Virus record (IMG/VR): IMGVR_UViG_3300023223_000023
Span: 1 to 27,622 of that record
Source of the DNA: a virus
DNA length: 27,622 nucleotides
Reading direction: 5' to 3' (one strand)
Part shown: positions 1 through 8,599 of the stretch, one piece after another
How the letters are laid out: the number at the start of each line of letters is the position of its first letter
Numbering within the stretch: the stretch's first letter is position 1
Made by a program: the position numbers and the translations under genes
The notes under the pieces: model-generated
Told to the model about the DNA's origin: nothing
Databases searched by the model: none
The model's input: only the letters and a program-made list of their open reading frames with translations

Positions 1-1236
1 AGAAGCTTCTTCAGCAGTAATCTCAGTAAGATCTACATCAAGTCTTGCAGCAGCATCATCAATCTCAGCTTGGAATATGTCTTTAACTTTAACGTTAACA
101 TCCTCTATTCTAGTAGCTCTGATCTCATTTAAAGCGTCATTTAGCTCAGGTCTTTCAGAAGCAAACTTTTGAGTGATTGTTTCGATACCTGCATCATCAA
201 GAGCTTCAGCAGTTGTTAATCCAGGAGAGGCTGTTTGAAGTCTTTCAATAGCTTCTTGTACATCACCTCTCACATTCTCTTTAAGAACAGATCCTACAGC
301 CTTTTCAGCAGCAGCTGTTCTACCAGCCGAACCAAATGCAGGAAGTACTTTTGTAACTAGTGTTGCTATAGGCCCTCTAGTAACTGCTGTTGGAGCTAAT
401 GTACCAGCAATTGTACCAGCTATCTCAGCTCCTACAGACCCAGGAGAGATCTCTTGTGCAATACCTGCACCAACACCACCTGTAGCAGCTAGCCCAGTCT
501 CTAATTTAATGAACCTAGCAGGATTCTGACCAATTCTTTGTAGGAGTGTTCTTTTAGCAACTTCATCACCTAATAGTCTTAGGCCTCTAGCAGCTTGCAC
601 ACCTTTAGCAGCTATAGCTACACTTGGTATAGCAGCTCCAGCAATCTCTTCGACACCTCTTTCAAATATTCTTCCACCAGGGGTTCTAGGCTCTACTATG
701 AGATCTAATTGTCTAGCTACATCTTTAAATTCTTCTGATCCAGCTAAGAATGTATCAAACTCTTCACTAACTCCTAAAGCTCTTAATCCAGCACCCATTA
801 TAGTAATTGCTAATCCTGGGCCAGCTAGTGTTAAAGGTACTGGTACACCAGCCTCTAAAAGACCTTCTTGAGTAACCTGAGACAGCCCTCTAATAGCTCC
901 CTCTAGTACATCAGCAGGCAATCCTAAGAGATTCGCTAGACCTTTAGCAGTACCACTTGCAGTAAGTTCTGCTATAGAAAATTCTTCATCAGCAATATCT
1001 CTATCAGTAGCTTCAGCGAATGCTGTGGGATCTGATTGTGAAATAAATTCATCAGTGTCAGCAACTCCTACAGCTTCTAGAAAGTCTTCGTCAGATAGTC
1101 CACCTAGTTCTTCAAAGGCAGCTTCCATAGCCACATCACCATCTTCTTCAGGGCTAGTAAAGGCCTCTGCTAGGTCTTCTTCAGTAATAGAAGAAAATAT
1201 ATCTTCTAAATCGTTAGTAGCAATTCCATTAACCAT
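1..1236 (-). CDS. Large internal virion / ejection-type protein, C-terminus cut by window edge
   Basis: The frame is open from the ATG at 1236 to the left edge: 412 codons with no stop, so the C-terminal part is missing. I read it by hand; it begins MVNGIATNDL. The first ~90 residues are very acidic. After them come Ala/Gly-rich hydrophobic stretches (around residues 200-225 and 255-290, e.g. GGVGAGIAQEI and AGTIAGTLAPT) and then charged helices. The segment around VEPRTPGGRIFERGVEEIAGAA resembles the N-terminal part of very large phage proteins thought to be ejected with DNA. That is recalled family knowledge, not a search. A Shine-Dalgarno AAGAAGGAA lies upstream, and the gene begins 3 bases after the previous stop. 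Last in the late operon within the window. An enzymatic domain such as a transglycosylase could lie in the missing part, but none is visible. Confidence 0.72.
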   Translation of the reverse strand, partial: MVNGIATNDLEDIFSSITEEDLAEAFTSPEEDGDVAMEAAFEELGGLSDEDFLEAVGVADTDEFISQSDPTAFAEATDRDIADEEFSIAELTASGTAKGLANLLGLPADVLEGAIRGLSQVTQEGLLEAGVPVPLTLAGPGLAITIMGAGLRALGVSEEFDTFLAGSEEFKDVARQLDLIVEPRTPGGRIFERGVEEIAGAAIPSVAIAAKGVQAARGLRLLGDEVAKRTLLQRIGQNPARFIKLETGLAATGGVGAGIAQEISPGSVGAEIAGTIAGTLAPTAVTRGPIATLVTKVLPAFGSAGRTAAAEKAVGSVLKENVRGDVQEAIERLQTASPGLTTAEALDDAGIETITQKFASERPELNDALNEIRATRIEDVNVKVKDIFQAEIDDAAARLDVDLTEITAEEAS

Positions 1237-1239
1237 CTA

Positions 1240-2436
1240 TTATATTCCTTCTTCAAACCTTCTAATTAAGAGTTCTTCAGCTTGACTAGCTGTGAACCCT
1301 CTCTCTATTAGTTTCTTGAATATCTTACTATCTTTATTAATGCCTTTACGCCTAGCTATGATCTTTTTAACTCTAGGAGATAACTGTATCAATCCTTTCT
1401 TACCGCCCTCATCAAGACGTTTCTTATTGCGGAGTATGTTAGATAATAGTCCACCTTTAGCAACTTCTAATCTAGTATTTATAGATTCTGCACCTGCTAG
1501 GAACTTATTAACTCCTATTTCAGATCTAGCTTCATCAATCATCTGATTGGTTAATCTTCCATTATTTCTTGCTCTAGCCATGCTATAAGCTAATGCTGTT
1601 CCTAGAGCTTGTACAGCGTCAATATTAGGGTCTGTTAACTCTGATATAACACGATCTTTAGTATTAGACTCCATAAGACCATCTTGACTGACCTTCCTAG
1701 TTATCCCATTTGCCCAGTTACCTAATGCATCTACCTGTTGGAATAAGTTTTGAGCAGTGCCTCTTAGACCTCCTACAATACCAACAGTGTTGTCAGCTAG
1801 AACTTTCTGAAGTCTAACTACATCATCTATAGCATCTTCTGATGCAAATACTGTTTTAGTAGCTTCAGTAGTAGTTGTAGGATCTAATGTACGAGAGTCT
1901 AATTCTCTTTCAAATTGATCATTAAGTCTATCAAATTCAAATTTAGTCCTGTCTATAGTTGCATCATCACCTATTTCAAGAGCTTTACGATGAGCATTAG
2001 TAGCCATCTCAAGTTTTCTTCGTGTGCTAGGGGCAGATACAAAACCTGTATCATCTCCTCCTAGTGACTTGTTAAGATTCTCTATAATTTCTTTACTAGC
2101 ACCTGATCTTCTAGCCTTCTTAATGGTATTAGCAATTCCAGCTGAAATACCAAAAGTACCCTCAGCTAGCTTTTTATCGACTTCTGATCTATTAGGATCA
2201 TCCAATACCTTTAAGAAATTACTGAAGTTATCTTGCTTCTGTTTCTGATCAAACGTCTTTAACGCTTTTTCCTTCTCTAACTGGAATCCATATGATTTCT
2301 CAGCTTTCTTTATATCTAAAAGGAACTTACTTCTTTCTTTAGTAGCCTCAGCTTCAGCATTCCTTCTAGCTTCTCTAATTTCTATATCCTTCTCTGCAAA
2401 TCCTGAAAAGAAGGCTAGGAAGTTTCTATTTACCAT
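1240..2436 (-). CDS. Alpha-helical putative internal virion protein
   Basis: 398 residues, predominantly helical and highly charged. Residues about 15-75 are Lys/Glu-rich and look like a coiled coil (EARRNAEAEATKERSKF). A more hydrophobic centre around 215-245 follows, then a helical segment ALGTALAYSMARARNNGR and a basic C-terminus (KKIIARRKGINKDSKIFKK). The start at 2436 has AAAGGT upstream. It lies 12 bases after the preceding gene and 3 bases before the large edge-truncated protein, in the block where podoviruses commonly keep proteins that leave the capsid during DNA ejection. No enzymatic motif is seen. A structural/ejection role is inferred from helical content and position only. Confidence 0.7.
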   Translation of the reverse strand: MVNRNFLAFFSGFAEKDIEIREARRNAEAEATKERSKFLLDIKKAEKSYGFQLEKEKALKTFDQKQKQDNFSNFLKVLDDPNRSEVDKKLAEGTFGISAGIANTIKKARRSGASKEIIENLNKSLGGDDTGFVSAPSTRRKLEMATNAHRKALEIGDDATIDRTKFEFDRLNDQFERELDSRTLDPTTTTEATKTVFASEDAIDDVVRLQKVLADNTVGIVGGLRGTAQNLFQQVDALGNWANGITRKVSQDGLMESNTKDRVISELTDPNIDAVQALGTALAYSMARARNNGRLTNQMIDEARSEIGVNKFLAGAESINTRLEVAKGGLLSNILRNKKRLDEGGKKGLIQLSPRVKKIIARRKGINKDSKIFKKLIERGFTASQAEELLIRRFEEGI

Positions 2437-2448
2437 ATCATTATACCT

Positions 2449-3045
2449 TTATTGTACTACAGGGAGTTCTTCTTCAACGGGAGCTGACGTGAAGTCTTCT
2501 GCCATAGCTCTTTCACCGCCTACATCACTTGGAGTAGACAGTATGCCTCTAAATTCTTCAGTGGGGACTTCTTCTTCAGGAGATACTTCTACAGGTAATC
2601 CAGTACGATCTTCACCCATTTCCAGAGCTTCATCTACAGGTAATTCTTCTGAAACTCCTGAAGCAATGAATCTAGTAGTCTCTTTATCAGCCCATACAGG
2701 GTTATTTCTTAAAGGATCTTCTAAACCTTGTAACTTACCTATAGCAGCAATCTGATAGCCTACAATAGGTTCTAACATAAGGCCTACATCAGGTGTCCAA
2801 GCACCCTCCGAAAAGCCACCAAAAACAATAGTTCTAGCTAGAGCTTCTACAGGAGCACCCCTTTCTAATAGAGACTTAATCTTTAGAGCTTGTCTAGGAT
2901 CTTTTAATCTCTCCCAGACATCTTCTGCAGCTTGGTCAACATCAGTATATTTAGGTGGAGATTCGTAATTAGCGCTTTTAGGTGCTCTTGTTAAAGACTG
3001 TCCTGGTACAGGAGCGTCGAATAGCTGTTCTATTGTTCTAACCAT
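2449..3045 (-). CDS. Hypothetical virion-associated protein with acidic C-terminus
   Basis: 198 residues. The N-terminal segment DAPVPGQSLTRAPKSANYE reads like an opening I associate with structural proteins of marine phages, but I cannot name the family. A central helical region (about 35-110) contains ALKIKSLLERGAPVEALARTIVFGG. The last ~70 residues are rich in Glu and Pro and probably disordered (EEEVPTEE near 155). AAGGAT precedes the ATG at 3045. It is sandwiched between a 121-residue protein and the helical 398-residue protein, and so shares the internal/structural block. No catalytic residues are evident. Confidence 0.65.
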   Translation of the reverse strand: MVRTIEQLFDAPVPGQSLTRAPKSANYESPPKYTDVDQAAEDVWERLKDPRQALKIKSLLERGAPVEALARTIVFGGFSEGAWTPDVGLMLEPIVGYQIAAIGKLQGLEDPLRNNPVWADKETTRFIASGVSEELPVDEALEMGEDRTGLPVEVSPEEEVPTEEFRGILSTPSDVGGERAMAEDFTSAPVEEELPVVQ

Positions 3046-3062
3046 ATTATATCCTTATCAGC

Positions 3063-3428
3063 TTATTTAGTTCTGCTAGTAATCTTTGCTATATTGTCTA
3101 GTCTAGCTACCCATGCAGCTTCAATAGCTCTTGGATCAACTGATGCTACAGGAGTAGTTTCACCAGTTCTTCTAGCTCTCCCAGGAGAAGTAGTTATAAG
3201 TCCTTCTGTAAGGGATGTAGTAGTCCTTGCGGATCGTCCTGATATAGCAGCACCTCCACCACTATCTCTTAAAGATCCAAATACTCTTGATGATAGGCTT
3301 TCTTCTCCATCACCTCCAAGATCAGGTAAGAAGTCTCCTAGAAACTCATCTGCAGCCTCGTAACCAGACTCAAAGAAATCACCAACATCGTTGACAAGTC
3401 CTCTTATTCCGTCCCAAAATCCAGCCAT
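3063..3428 (-). CDS. Small hypothetical protein, amphipathic N-terminus
   Basis: 121 residues, not recognised. The first ~38 residues are aromatic and acidic (GFWDGIRGLVNDVGDFFESG, then DEFLGDFLPDLGGDG) and could form an amphipathic helix able to touch a membrane. The middle is Ser/Gly/Thr/Arg-rich and looks flexible. The C-terminus is a short helix (IEAAWVARLDNIAKI). A GAGGT Shine-Dalgarno lies 8 bases before the ATG at 3428. It follows the Gln/Asn-rich ejection-type protein by 44 AT-rich bases. A minor virion or ejection-apparatus protein is plausible from location only. Confidence 0.6.
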   Translation of the reverse strand: MAGFWDGIRGLVNDVGDFFESGYEAADEFLGDFLPDLGGDGEESLSSRVFGSLRDSGGGAAISGRSARTTTSLTEGLITTSPGRARRTGETTPVASVDPRAIEAAWVARLDNIAKITSRTK

Positions 3429-3472
3429 ATTATTATACCTCAGTTTTATTCTTTTTTAAACATCTTTTTAAA

Positions 3473-4882
3473 TTAAAAACCTATTAAGTCACTTACAAGA
3501 GATCTACCCCAAGTACCTATGGAAGACCAGAAATCTGCATCATCATTTCTTGATGAGAATTCTCTATTACCAGCTGACATAGCTAAGTTATAGTCTCTGT
3601 TTGCTTGATTCTCAGAAGCTTCAAATAACCATGCTGCTTCATCTCTCCATTGTTGCCATAAGTTATTCTGTGCTACTTGTGACATATTGAATCTATTTTG
3701 TACATTAACCTGATTAGCAGCGTTAGCAGAAGCTGTATTAGCAGTATTAACATTCCTTCTCCAAGAAACATTAGACTGATCTACAGCAAATCTCATTTGA
3801 GAGTTAAATTGATCCCTATTATTCTGTAATTCTGAATTAAATTGATCTATTTGTGTGTCTAATTGTCTATTGAATTTTTGAGCTGCGAGTTCATTGCCAG
3901 CATTTTGAGCAGCTATTGCATTCTCTTGTGAAGCATTGAACTGTTCAACATTATTTATTAAACTAGCATTCGTGGTTTGTATCTGATTTATCATTGTAGA
4001 TACAAATTGCTGAGTTTGCTGTTTACTAGATGCATTAAATTGTTCAGCAGCATTATCTATAGCAACATCTGTAAGCATGTTCTGCTGTCTAGCTTGAAAA
4101 TTAACTAGTCTAGATTGTTGATCTGCTTGGAAATTCTGTAAGTCTGCTTGGAAAAATGTCTGAGCATCTTGAGCAGCAATTGGCAGAGCTGACTGCATCA
4201 ATGCTAATGCTATAGCACCTGCTCCAATAGATGATGCACCAATACCTCTAGCAGCTAACTGTTCTTGAGCTGTATTATGTGCTGCTTTAGCCCATGGTGG
4301 GACTACACCTGATTCAATGTCTGCAAATAGACCTGCTAAACGGTTTTCCACAAGAGCATCGTCAGATACATTTAGACGAGCTGGATCAAGTGTTTCTACA
4401 GGGGATGTTAGAGTTGGAGCTATAGTCTGAGCCTGCACACCACCTACTACATCTGCCTGTGATACTTGTGCTGCTGCAGCTGCTTGTGCAGCTTGTATTT
4501 GCTGGGCTGTTACATCTGGTTGAGCAGAAACAACTTGTCCTTGTCCTAAAGGAGTAAATGCTTGTACTTCTCCTGCCTGAACCTGCTGTGTGATAGGTTG
4601 TAAGGCTGTACCGCCTGCTAACTGAGGATTTAGTACTTGTTGTTGTGCAAGTTCTGTAATAGGGATATTTGCAGGTACTAACTGTCCTTGTTCATTAATT
4701 TCTAGGCCACGTTCCTCTCTAAACTGTGAAGCTCTACCGCCTCCAAAGGCTCCTTGAAAGCCTGCCAAACGAGTTTGTGCTTCTCTAGTAGATAAACCAC
4801 CTGAGACAAGTTCTTGGAAAGATAATCCTTCACCACCGCCTTCAGTTCTTAATTGCTCTCTTGTAGGAGTTCCATTTACCAT
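3473..4882 (-). CDS. Gln/Asn-rich helical internal virion (DNA-ejection-type) protein
   Basis: 469 residues. Residues 1-165 are Gln/Ala-rich and of low complexity, including a run of five Ala near 133. Residues 194-245 (VPPWAKAAHNTAQEQLAARG, then an Ala-rich helix ending LPIAAQDAQTFF) match my memory of a family of podovirus internal virion proteins. Residues 245-415 consist of repeated QFNAS/QFNSQ-type units (NFQADLQNFQADQQ, EQFNASSKQQ, EQFNASQEN, QFNSELQNN), typical of a long helical bundle. The start at 4882 directly follows the upstream TAG stop with no gap and has AAGGGGAGA as Shine-Dalgarno. Such proteins are stored in the capsid and released with DNA. The role is inferred from composition and family resemblance. 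Confidence 0.72.
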   Translation of the reverse strand: MVNGTPTREQLRTEGGGEGLSFQELVSGGLSTREAQTRLAGFQGAFGGGRASQFREERGLEINEQGQLVPANIPITELAQQQVLNPQLAGGTALQPITQQVQAGEVQAFTPLGQGQVVSAQPDVTAQQIQAAQAAAAAQVSQADVVGGVQAQTIAPTLTSPVETLDPARLNVSDDALVENRLAGLFADIESGVVPPWAKAAHNTAQEQLAARGIGASSIGAGAIALALMQSALPIAAQDAQTFFQADLQNFQADQQSRLVNFQARQQNMLTDVAIDNAAEQFNASSKQQTQQFVSTMINQIQTTNASLINNVEQFNASQENAIAAQNAGNELAAQKFNRQLDTQIDQFNSELQNNRDQFNSQMRFAVDQSNVSWRRNVNTANTASANAANQVNVQNRFNMSQVAQNNLWQQWRDEAAWLFEASENQANRDYNLAMSAGNREFSSRNDDADFWSSIGTWGRSLVSDLIGF

Positions 4883-5230
4883 CTATTTATCTCCCCTTGA
4901 GTTCATGAATTCTTTAAAATCAGTTCCCAATTCTTTAACTAGTGTGCGTACTTCTCTTAGCTCTGATAAGAAATCACTCTTGAATACATTTAGATCTTCT
5001 TTAGTCACATAGTTAGTTGGTAACTCTATACGGACATCATTAATATTGTCCTCTGCGTCATCTACTCTAGCCTGTAAGTATCCCACTTTTTCAGCGGTTG
5101 TCTCACGTAGCTGTTTCATTTCTTCTCTCTGTTCTGTAACCATTTCGTTCACTCTACCGTACATCCACCTTAGTAGAAGAACAAAGAGAACTGTAAACAA
5201 TCCTAATATAAGATTTTCTAAGCCAATCAT
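4883..5230 (-). CDS. Single-TM coiled-coil protein (i-spanin- or holin-like candidate)
   Basis: 115 residues. One clear membrane segment at residues 4-21 (LENLILGLFTVLFVLLLRWM), then a charged coiled coil (about 28-65) and a second helical segment (80-110) after the motif LPTNYVTKEDL. This N-in, C-out topology with a periplasm-length coiled coil fits an inner-membrane spanin (Rz-like). Small proteins of this kind also occur beside holins, or as virion membrane proteins near fibre genes. No nested Rz1-like lipobox ORF was noticed. AAAGGT precedes the ATG. It lies between the tail-fibre-assembly-like gene and the ejection protein. Transmembrane nature is well supported; a lysis function is only a suggestion. 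Confidence 0.75.
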   Translation of the reverse strand: MIGLENLILGLFTVLFVLLLRWMYGRVNEMVTEQREEMKQLRETTAEKVGYLQARVDDAEDNINDVRIELPTNYVTKEDLNVFKSDFLSELREVRTLVKELGTDFKEFMNSRGDK

Positions 5231-5247
5231 TGATTAATACCTTTATG

Positions 5248-5736
5248 TTAAGCATTCGGTGTATTAGGGAATAAAACATCCTTTGGATGAGTCCCATTTA
5301 AGTTATTTGGAAGATCTCTAAGTGTAGCTCTATACTCTTTCCAAGTTGTTTTAGAATAAGTATTTAAAGGAGAATCAGATAAAACAGTCCAATCAGAGGC
5401 TGATAATAACTGATTACGTTTCTCTCTCAAGTCTAACATAGAAGCTGCGTTTGCATTATCTACTACAGATCTTGATAGAGCTTTAGTAGTGTATGTACGT
5501 GTTACGGAAGTGTCATTAATCTTATAAACTGGGTCTGATAAAGTCTCTGTCCTAGCTTCATAATCAGGAGCTACTTGAGTAATGGGGAGAATATCCTTCT
5601 CTTCTAGCATTTCATCTGTATAGAGCTGTACAGAACCTGTACTAGTACCATCAGTAAAAATATAACCACCGTATAAATTAGCTATTACTAATGTTACTTC
5701 AGTTCTCTCTGTGTTTAATTGTGCATATCTAGTCAT
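5248..5736 (-). CDS. Tail fibre assembly chaperone-like protein
   Basis: 162 residues. The C-terminal part (about 100-150) carries MLDLREKRNQLLSASDWTVL followed by SPL, a Trp-Lys-x-Tyr-Arg segment and LRDLP. This is the recognisable pattern 'RDxLLxxxDWTxLxDSPL...WxxYRxxLRDLP' of phage tail-assembly chaperone-like domains (Phage_tail_APC / tail fibre assembly group). Residues 1-95 are beta-rich with no identified domain. It sits 4 bases after the beta-propeller gene, as expected for a chaperone that folds or attaches the fibre encoded just upstream. Some family members are virion components rather than chaperones. Confidence 0.72.
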   Translation of the reverse strand: MTRYAQLNTERTEVTLVIANLYGGYIFTDGTSTGSVQLYTDEMLEEKDILPITQVAPDYEARTETLSDPVYKINDTSVTRTYTTKALSRSVVDNANAASMLDLREKRNQLLSASDWTVLSDSPLNTYSKTTWKEYRATLRDLPNNLNGTHPKDVLFPNTPNA

Positions 5737-5740
5737 ATTA

Positions 5741-6862
5741 TTACTCTACTCTTTGTATATTTCCTTGAGGGTCTGCAAATCCTATAGTAGCTAAAGTTGA
5801 CGTACTAACTGCTATTGCTATATTACGCGTAACTGTGTTTGTTACATCTGTTGTTGTGAAACCAAACTCAGTACCTAATACTGGAGATGTAGTTAGAGCA
5901 GTTACGTCAACTGTCCTTCCGTTATTAGGGGCAGCAACATTAACTCTCCATGCAAAAATAGCAGATGTTGGAGTTAACTTATCTATAGCAGTATTAATGA
6001 TTGTGCCAGTATCTATTGTGAAAGGAGTACTTTCATTAGGAGATGTGGTTAAATCAGTAAGTGTCACTGTTTCTAAATCTCCTGAGCCACCAGAATCTAC
6101 AAAAACTACAACTCCAGAAGTACTTCCCAATCCAGCGGCAGCTAAATGAGTTATACTTGTGGAATTAAATGTATTTTCAGAGCCAACGCTAGGAGATCCA
6201 TCTAGGCTTGTTATAACAACATACCTTCCTGTAGAAGACGCCTCACCCCAACATACAACAGCTACAGTGCTTGATAATTTAAAAGCACCTATAGAACCAT
6301 TAGAATTTAATACAGTGCCAGTTCTGAAAGTTTGTATTGAACCTACGCTAGGAGTACCATCAAGACTTGATAATACAACGAATTCTCCATCTGAATCTAT
6401 ATCAGATCTATAAAAAACTACAGCAGTACTTGAAGTAAGTGCCACCATTTCATTATATCTAGGATTGTTAGCTGTGATAAGGAACTGTGAACCCACAGAA
6501 GGAGTGCCGTCTAAACTAGTCAACACATTACCGTTACCATCATCACTACTTGTACCATCACGATATATAACAACTGCCGTTGTCTCAGATAAAGCATCTA
6601 CAGAAATAAAGTCACTATCACTACCACCATCTATACTGACTGGTGTAGTAAGTGTAGGAGTGCCATCTAGGTTTCTAGCAACAACTACTTTAGGCTGACC
6701 GTCTGCTCCATCTCTGTAACATATAACTACAGAAGAAGCACTCAATTTAGCCATAGAAATCTGTGTTGTAGCTCCTGCTTCAAACTCAAGAGCAGAACCT
6801 TTTAAGATTCCCTCATATTCGGCTCCAGCAGAGGCTGCTTGAAATAGTCTATCTGATAACAT
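5741..6862 (-). CDS. Probable seven-bladed beta-propeller tail/fibre protein
   Basis: 373 residues from the ATG at 6862. Residues 37-349 are six consecutive repeats of 49-57 residues (37-87, 88-138, 139-193, 194-242, 243-292, 293-349). Each has the form 'L(S/T)x(S/T)xxVVxYR...VxxxSLDGTPSVGS'. The best copies read SLDGTPSVGSQ, SLDGTPSVGSI and SLDGSPSVGSE. A half repeat, 350-373, closes the C-terminus and its missing outer strands look supplied by residues 14-36, the classic velcro closure of a propeller. I prefer 6862 (TAA-T-ATG after the preceding stop) to an in-frame ATG at 6913, which would overlap the upstream gene by 50 bases. Role: probably receptor binding or fibre tip, inferred from position beside the tail fibre and chaperone-like genes. 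Confidence 0.78.
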   Translation of the reverse strand: MLSDRLFQAASAGAEYEGILKGSALEFEAGATTQISMAKLSASSVVICYRDGADGQPKVVVARNLDGTPTLTTPVSIDGGSDSDFISVDALSETTAVVIYRDGTSSDDGNGNVLTSLDGTPSVGSQFLITANNPRYNEMVALTSSTAVVFYRSDIDSDGEFVVLSSLDGTPSVGSIQTFRTGTVLNSNGSIGAFKLSSTVAVVCWGEASSTGRYVVITSLDGSPSVGSENTFNSTSITHLAAAGLGSTSGVVVFVDSGGSGDLETVTLTDLTTSPNESTPFTIDTGTIINTAIDKLTPTSAIFAWRVNVAAPNNGRTVDVTALTTSPVLGTEFGFTTTDVTNTVTRNIAIAVSTSTLATIGFADPQGNIQRVE

Positions 6863-6863
6863 A

Positions 6864-7901
6864 TTATGACATATCCAGTCCAGCAGGGAATCCGTAAATC
6901 CTAGTTCCTGCATCTGTTGTTGTAAATACTAACACATCTACAGCATTAGCTGCTGTGCTTAGTGTGGGAGCAACACCGCCAGCCCAATCTATAGAAGCTG
7001 GGAAAGCAAATGTGAAACCACCTGTACCATCCTGTTTAAGGATCAATGTAAAAGAACCTGCATCACCTGTAGCAGGGGGATTACTGATAGTCCATGTAGT
7101 CACATTCTCTGTAAGAGTAACTTCAAAAACATTACCATTCTCTATGTCAGTTGTTAAAACACCTGAAGAAGAGGCTGGAGTAGTTTGTTCTTCTGAATAA
7201 TCTAGTAACTTAGGTCTGATTACATCTTGGTCAGCAAACGTTTGAGCTGCACTGTATGTATTAGTTTCATCAGTTTTAACTACAGCAGCTTCTAAAGTAA
7301 CGTCACCAGAAGCTACGACAAAATCTGCTACATTAAAACTAGCTATACCTTTGTTAGAGGATGTAGCATCTTCAGCAGCTATTGTTATGGTAGTTCCTGA
7401 GCCAGAAGTATCAATACCTTCTCCACCAGTAAATGTAAGAGCATTAGCTGTAGGAGTGGCTGTACCGGAGTCAGTAGGGAATGAAGCAGCAAGATCTACT
7501 GTAGCTTCAAGAGTAATTGTGCCAGCACCTTCTGTAATAGTTATGAAAGTACCGTCTGTTAGAGTAGCTAGTACAGGATCTACACCAGTAGAGCCTATAA
7601 GGAGTTGCCCGTTAGTGGGCTGTGCCGTTGCTGTGAAAGCTCCTGTACCACTACCTAATAGGATACCACCATCTGTCGCTGTTGTCAAGCCTGTTCCACC
7701 ATTAGGAACTGTTAAAGATCCAGTTACACCTGTTGCTAAAGGTACTTGAGCACCACCACCTACAGTACCATCATGGTCATGGCCTGTGGAAGCGTCAAAG
7801 GCTGACTGAAGGGCATTGTATTCGTTATTAAAGTGTGAAGCTTGGATGGTATTGCCTGTAACAATATTTCCAGCCTCTTGTCTAGTATATCCTGTAGCCA
7901 T
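6864..7901 (-). CDS. Tail fibre protein with Gly/Thr-rich beta repeats
   Basis: 345 residues. The N-terminus (MATGYTRQEAGNIVTGNTIQ...) is followed by ASTGHDHDG and then VPNGGTGLTTATDGGILLGS, GTGAFTATAQPTNGQLLIGS. These are signature phrases of trimeric phage tail fibres that fold as beta-spirals. Residues about 235-345 form a compact beta domain (ENGNVFEVTLTENVTTWTI ... KQDGTGGFTFAFPASIDWAGG) recurring at fibre C-termini. TAGGT precedes the ATG at 7901. The stop is one base from the start of the propeller gene, suggesting coupled synthesis of two parts of one fibre assembly. Host receptor binding is inferred from family and order. Confidence 0.82.
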   Translation of the reverse strand: MATGYTRQEAGNIVTGNTIQASHFNNEYNALQSAFDASTGHDHDGTVGGGAQVPLATGVTGSLTVPNGGTGLTTATDGGILLGSGTGAFTATAQPTNGQLLIGSTGVDPVLATLTDGTFITITEGAGTITLEATVDLAASFPTDSGTATPTANALTFTGGEGIDTSGSGTTITIAAEDATSSNKGIASFNVADFVVASGDVTLEAAVVKTDETNTYSAAQTFADQDVIRPKLLDYSEEQTTPASSSGVLTTDIENGNVFEVTLTENVTTWTISNPPATGDAGSFTLILKQDGTGGFTFAFPASIDWAGGVAPTLSTAANAVDVLVFTTTDAGTRIYGFPAGLDMS

Positions 7902-7935
7902 ATTGTATTACCTATTTATAAAATTAATCCCATTA

Positions 7936-8598
7936 TTATCCTGCTTTAATGCTATTCGGTATTGGTGGTTCTTCTGATACTGTTGCTCCATTGACCGTCA
8001 TATCAGCAACGCCTACAATACCAAGCTCAGGGCTTTGCCCGTTGAGAGACCAATATTCCACCAAATCACCCCTTCTTATTTGCAAGGGGTTTATGCCAGA
8101 AGCCAATGATTCTATCTCACCAGCAGTTAGGGGCTTGTCCCATATAGCACAATGACCAATATCACCATCGAATGGATTTTCAGTTCCAGAGCCACCTGAC
8201 CCTGCGCCAATCCTAACGGGTGCTGTTGTTGATGACATATTTCCTGTTGCCGCAGTTGAATCTTCCTCTACTCCATTACAATAAACCTTCACATTCGCGC
8301 CGTCATAAGTTCCCGCCAAGTGAAACCACGTACCTGTAACCAGAGTTGTTGTTCCAAGAGCAATTCTAGTGACGCCAGGGAAGACAGCAAACTGACACAT
8401 ATCACCGCCATCCGTTGACAAGAGGTATTGGAAAGCACCGGCAGCATCCGACCATTTAGCGATTATCTTCCCCTCTGTAGCAGTAGATTCTATCCTTATC
8501 CACGCTGACACTGTTACTTCGTCACCTGTAAGGTCTAAGGCTGTTGGATTGCCTGCATCTAAAAAATCGTTATTTGAACTCTCAAAATCCCTAGCCAT
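7936..8598 (-). CDS. LamG / concanavalin A-like lectin-domain adhesion protein
   Basis: 220 residues forming one LamG_3-type jelly roll. Recognisable pieces are DEVTVSAWIRIES (about 25-38), GKIIAKWSDAAGAFQYLLS, WFHLAGTYDGANVKVYCNG (about 90-110), VRIGAGSG and DGDIGHCAIWDKPLTAGEI (about 145-165). These are the core strands and the closing 'D-x-x-I/V-x-x-x-x-I/V-x-x-x-x-L-s-x-x-E-I' element. Such domains bind carbohydrate and in phages usually decorate fibres. The gene is richer in G+C (about 47-55% in 60-base samples) than its neighbours (about 35-38%), pointing to recent acquisition. It starts one base after the upstream stop. A ligand cannot be predicted. Confidence 0.83.
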   Translation of the reverse strand: MARDFESSNNDFLDAGNPTALDLTGDEVTVSAWIRIESTATEGKIIAKWSDAAGAFQYLLSTDGGDMCQFAVFPGVTRIALGTTTLVTGTWFHLAGTYDGANVKVYCNGVEEDSTAATGNMSSTTAPVRIGAGSGGSGTENPFDGDIGHCAIWDKPLTAGEIESLASGINPLQIRRGDLVEYWSLNGQSPELGIVGVADMTVNGATVSEEPPIPNSIKAG

Positions 8599-8599
8599 C

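Noticed and set aside
6863-6913. Earlier ATG (6913) for the beta-propeller gene
   Set aside because: It would overlap the upstream fibre gene by 50 bases. The ATG at 6862 sits one base after the fibre stop and matches the tight packing elsewhere.
7351-7749. 132-codon plus-strand frame inside the tail fibre gene
   Set aside because: Antisense Val/Pro/Ser string caused by the fibre's Gly/Thr repeats.
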